DNA from: Pachyseris speciosa
Taxonomy: Eukaryota > Cnidaria > Anthozoa > Scleractinia > Pachyseridae
DNA length: 64,000 nucleotides
Direction of reading: 5' to 3'
Assembly (NCBI GenBank): GCA_016490735.1
Contig: JAEMWC010002058.1
Span: 1-64,000, forward strand
Made by a program: the position numbers and the translations under genes. Under the pieces are notes generated by a model. That model worked only from the letters and a program-made list of their open reading frames with translations, had not been told where the DNA came from and ran no database searches. Position 1 is the stretch's first letter, and every line of letters begins with the position of its first letter. Positions 62,533 through 64,000 of the stretch are shown here, one piece after another.

Positions 62533-63585
62533 TCAGGAATAATAATATTCTTGGCTACATAATAGCAAATGACAGTATGTACTACTGTAGGGTCTACTCA
62601 CATATATGTTAGATAATTTTCTCTTTATAATATGTCTTTTAAATCTTGAACGGTATCCAACTGTCAATTCGTCACTGTAACCCTTCCACTTCACCAAAGC
62701 TTGTTTCTTCTTGTAATCTCTGCGAATGACTTTATCAATACGGAATACATCCTGTCTGGCTTTCAATAATTCAGCTTCATAAAAACTCCCTTGTATTTCT
62801 TCATCGTTGAGATCTTTTAGTTTGTAAGTGACTGGATTAGTGTATTGGATCTTATCAACTGTAAACACTTCTTCAGTCCAATTTGGTGTATAGCCCTTGT
62901 CGAACACATTCCGTTTATACTTGGATATTCGGACCTTATCACCTATTTTAAATTTTGGTTTCTGTTTTAATGTTTTCATATCGCCATACAAATTGAAGTA
63001 AACAGTTCCTTCGTTCCTCTTATCAGATGCTTCAACGGGTGTCATCTTTGTGCTTGAATGTTTGGTATTATTATACTGTTTCACTAATTTTGGTAACATG
63101 TCTAAATACTGTGTATTACCTTGAACAGTGAACTGCTTCCACATTTTGGATTTAATTGTCCTATTCCATCTTTCAACTACTGATGATTTCTCTTCATTCT
63201 CAGTTGAGTACATCTGTACACTATGTTTCTCTAGCAAGTCCTTCAAGTGTTTGTTGTAAAACTCTTTTCCCTTGTCGACCCATAAATACTGTGGTTTTCT
63301 GCCTTCCTTGAATATTGTTTTGAATGCTTCAGTGACAGATTCACCTTTCTTATCCTTCAATGGGACAATCCAACCATATTTGCTGAAGACATCAATAACC
63401 ATAAGAAGATATCGATAACCTTTATTCCATTTACTGAACTGTTGCATTTCAACTAGATCACTTGCCCATATTTCATCAATTTTATTTACAATCACACGCC
63501 GCCGAGTGAAATTTCGTTTTATGGGTGCATGTAATTCATCAGCTAGTTTTTCTTGCCAGTTTTCTTCACTCGACGGCTTTTTCCG
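62533..63585 (-). pseudogene. Integrase, right copy, chromodomain frameshifted
   Basis: Same DDE core as the left copy (WASDLVEM, LWVDKGKEF, SSVVERWNR) and again no ATG before the first catalytic Asp. A lost T after KGYSDE shifts the last chromodomain strands, so the protein would end with unrelated residues. The -1 frameshift signal upstream is preserved (heptamer at 63585-63591, arms at 63565-63577 and 63498-63510). Confidence 0.85.
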
Positions 63586-64000
63586 TTTTTTGAAACACCA
63601 AGACCAAGTTTCTGTTTTTTGTCGATTAAGAATCTAGCTGTTTGACCCCATTTTGGCATCTCACCATATGGTATTTGATCTAGTGACTCGACCATTGTTC
63701 TATCACATTCACCTTTATTTTTCCCATATCATAACAAATATCATGGTAAGCTGCTATTTCATCCACTTTGTTATAAGGTTGTACATTCCATTTCAAGACC
63801 TCACCTGTATTTTTATCATACTCTAACTGTTTATCGAGGGGATTATAAGGTCCCATGTATTTATACTTTCCGGGTGTCCATCCACTTTTCGGTTTAGGAA
63901 GCTTGCCAATAACCTTATGAATGTCAATAGCACCGCCATAATCTAATCCTTTGATGTCTGTTTTGTAACGAATATATTTGGTCTCACTTTTGTTGAGAGT
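63543..64000 (-). pseudogene. PLA2-domain virion protein, right copy, partial and frameshifted
   Basis: C-terminal part of the counterpart of 5031-5872, cut by the window end. The catalytic YHDICYDMG is present, but one A is missing from the A-run right after it and two extra bases occur near 63975, so the frame is broken twice. Confidence 0.75.

Larger units (their letters stand above)
56422..64000 (-). mobile_element. Maverick/Polinton element, right copy, capsid side outside window
   Basis: Inverted second copy of the element at 1-13066, ordered from its terminus at 56422: terminal region, polymerase, AT-hook/zinc-finger gene, Bro-N/nuclease, integrase and PLA2 gene (cut at 64000). It closely matches the left copy but has independent indels, so the two are separate insertions or an old inverted duplication. 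Less damaged than the left copy in the polymerase, more damaged in the integrase and zinc-finger genes. Confidence 0.93.

Overview
The window is metazoan nuclear DNA, most likely from an anthozoan cnidarian (coral or sea anemone). The evidence is intron-rich genes with GT-AG phase-1 introns, many short inverted-repeat elements, tRNA-derived SINEs, Penelope and LINE fragments, and large Maverick/Polinton (adintovirus-like) elements of the kind common in cnidarian genomes. The species assignment is inference.

Layout. (1) Positions 1-13066 hold the right-hand part of a Maverick/Polinton element on the + strand: packaging ATPase (- strand, running off the window edge), a decayed small gene, minor capsid protein, basic core-like protein, major capsid protein, pVI-like protein, adenain-like protease, a DUF5679/phospholipase-A2 virion protein, chromodomain integrase, a Bro-N/VRR-NUC protein, an AT-hook/zinc-finger protein and protein-primed type B DNA polymerase. 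A hairpin-rich terminal region with nine 25-bp iterons follows. Most genes carry frameshifts, so this copy is dead. (2) Positions 13067-37200 are host intergenic DNA full of repeats: a 7-kb 17-bp minisatellite (about 15865-22915), a Penelope-like fragment, two LINE fragments, relics of a HECT-like and an exonuclease-like gene, and nested fold-back elements. (3) Positions 37228-55951 hold 14 exons that I join into one secreted protein of about 917 residues: signal peptide, CAP, trefoil, CAP, trefoil, Pro/Thr/Ser linkers, C-type lectin-like domain, mucin-like linker, CAP. All 13 introns are phase 1. Its introns carry SINEs, MITEs and a Mutator-like element. (4) Positions 56422-64000 hold a second Maverick copy on the - strand, from its terminal region through polymerase, Bro-N/nuclease and integrase to the PLA2 gene at the window edge. 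Its polymerase keeps one long open frame with all catalytic motifs.

The two Mavericks face each other with their polymerase-side ends inward around 43 kb of host DNA. Three features of the element deserve attention. Four or five structural-type genes, including the divergent ATPase, have a TCTAA box 11 (once 12) bases before the start codon; this resembles the TCTA late motif known from CroV and mavirus. Two non-structural genes instead share a TATATTTAAAC-type box about 60 bases upstream. The integrase frame has no ATG before its first catalytic Asp, yet it overlaps the PLA2 gene in the -1 frame at an A AAA AAC heptamer followed 7 bases later by a 13-bp stem, which is the geometry of programmed -1 frameshifting. 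The other main candidate novelty is the CAP/trefoil/lectin mosaic gene.
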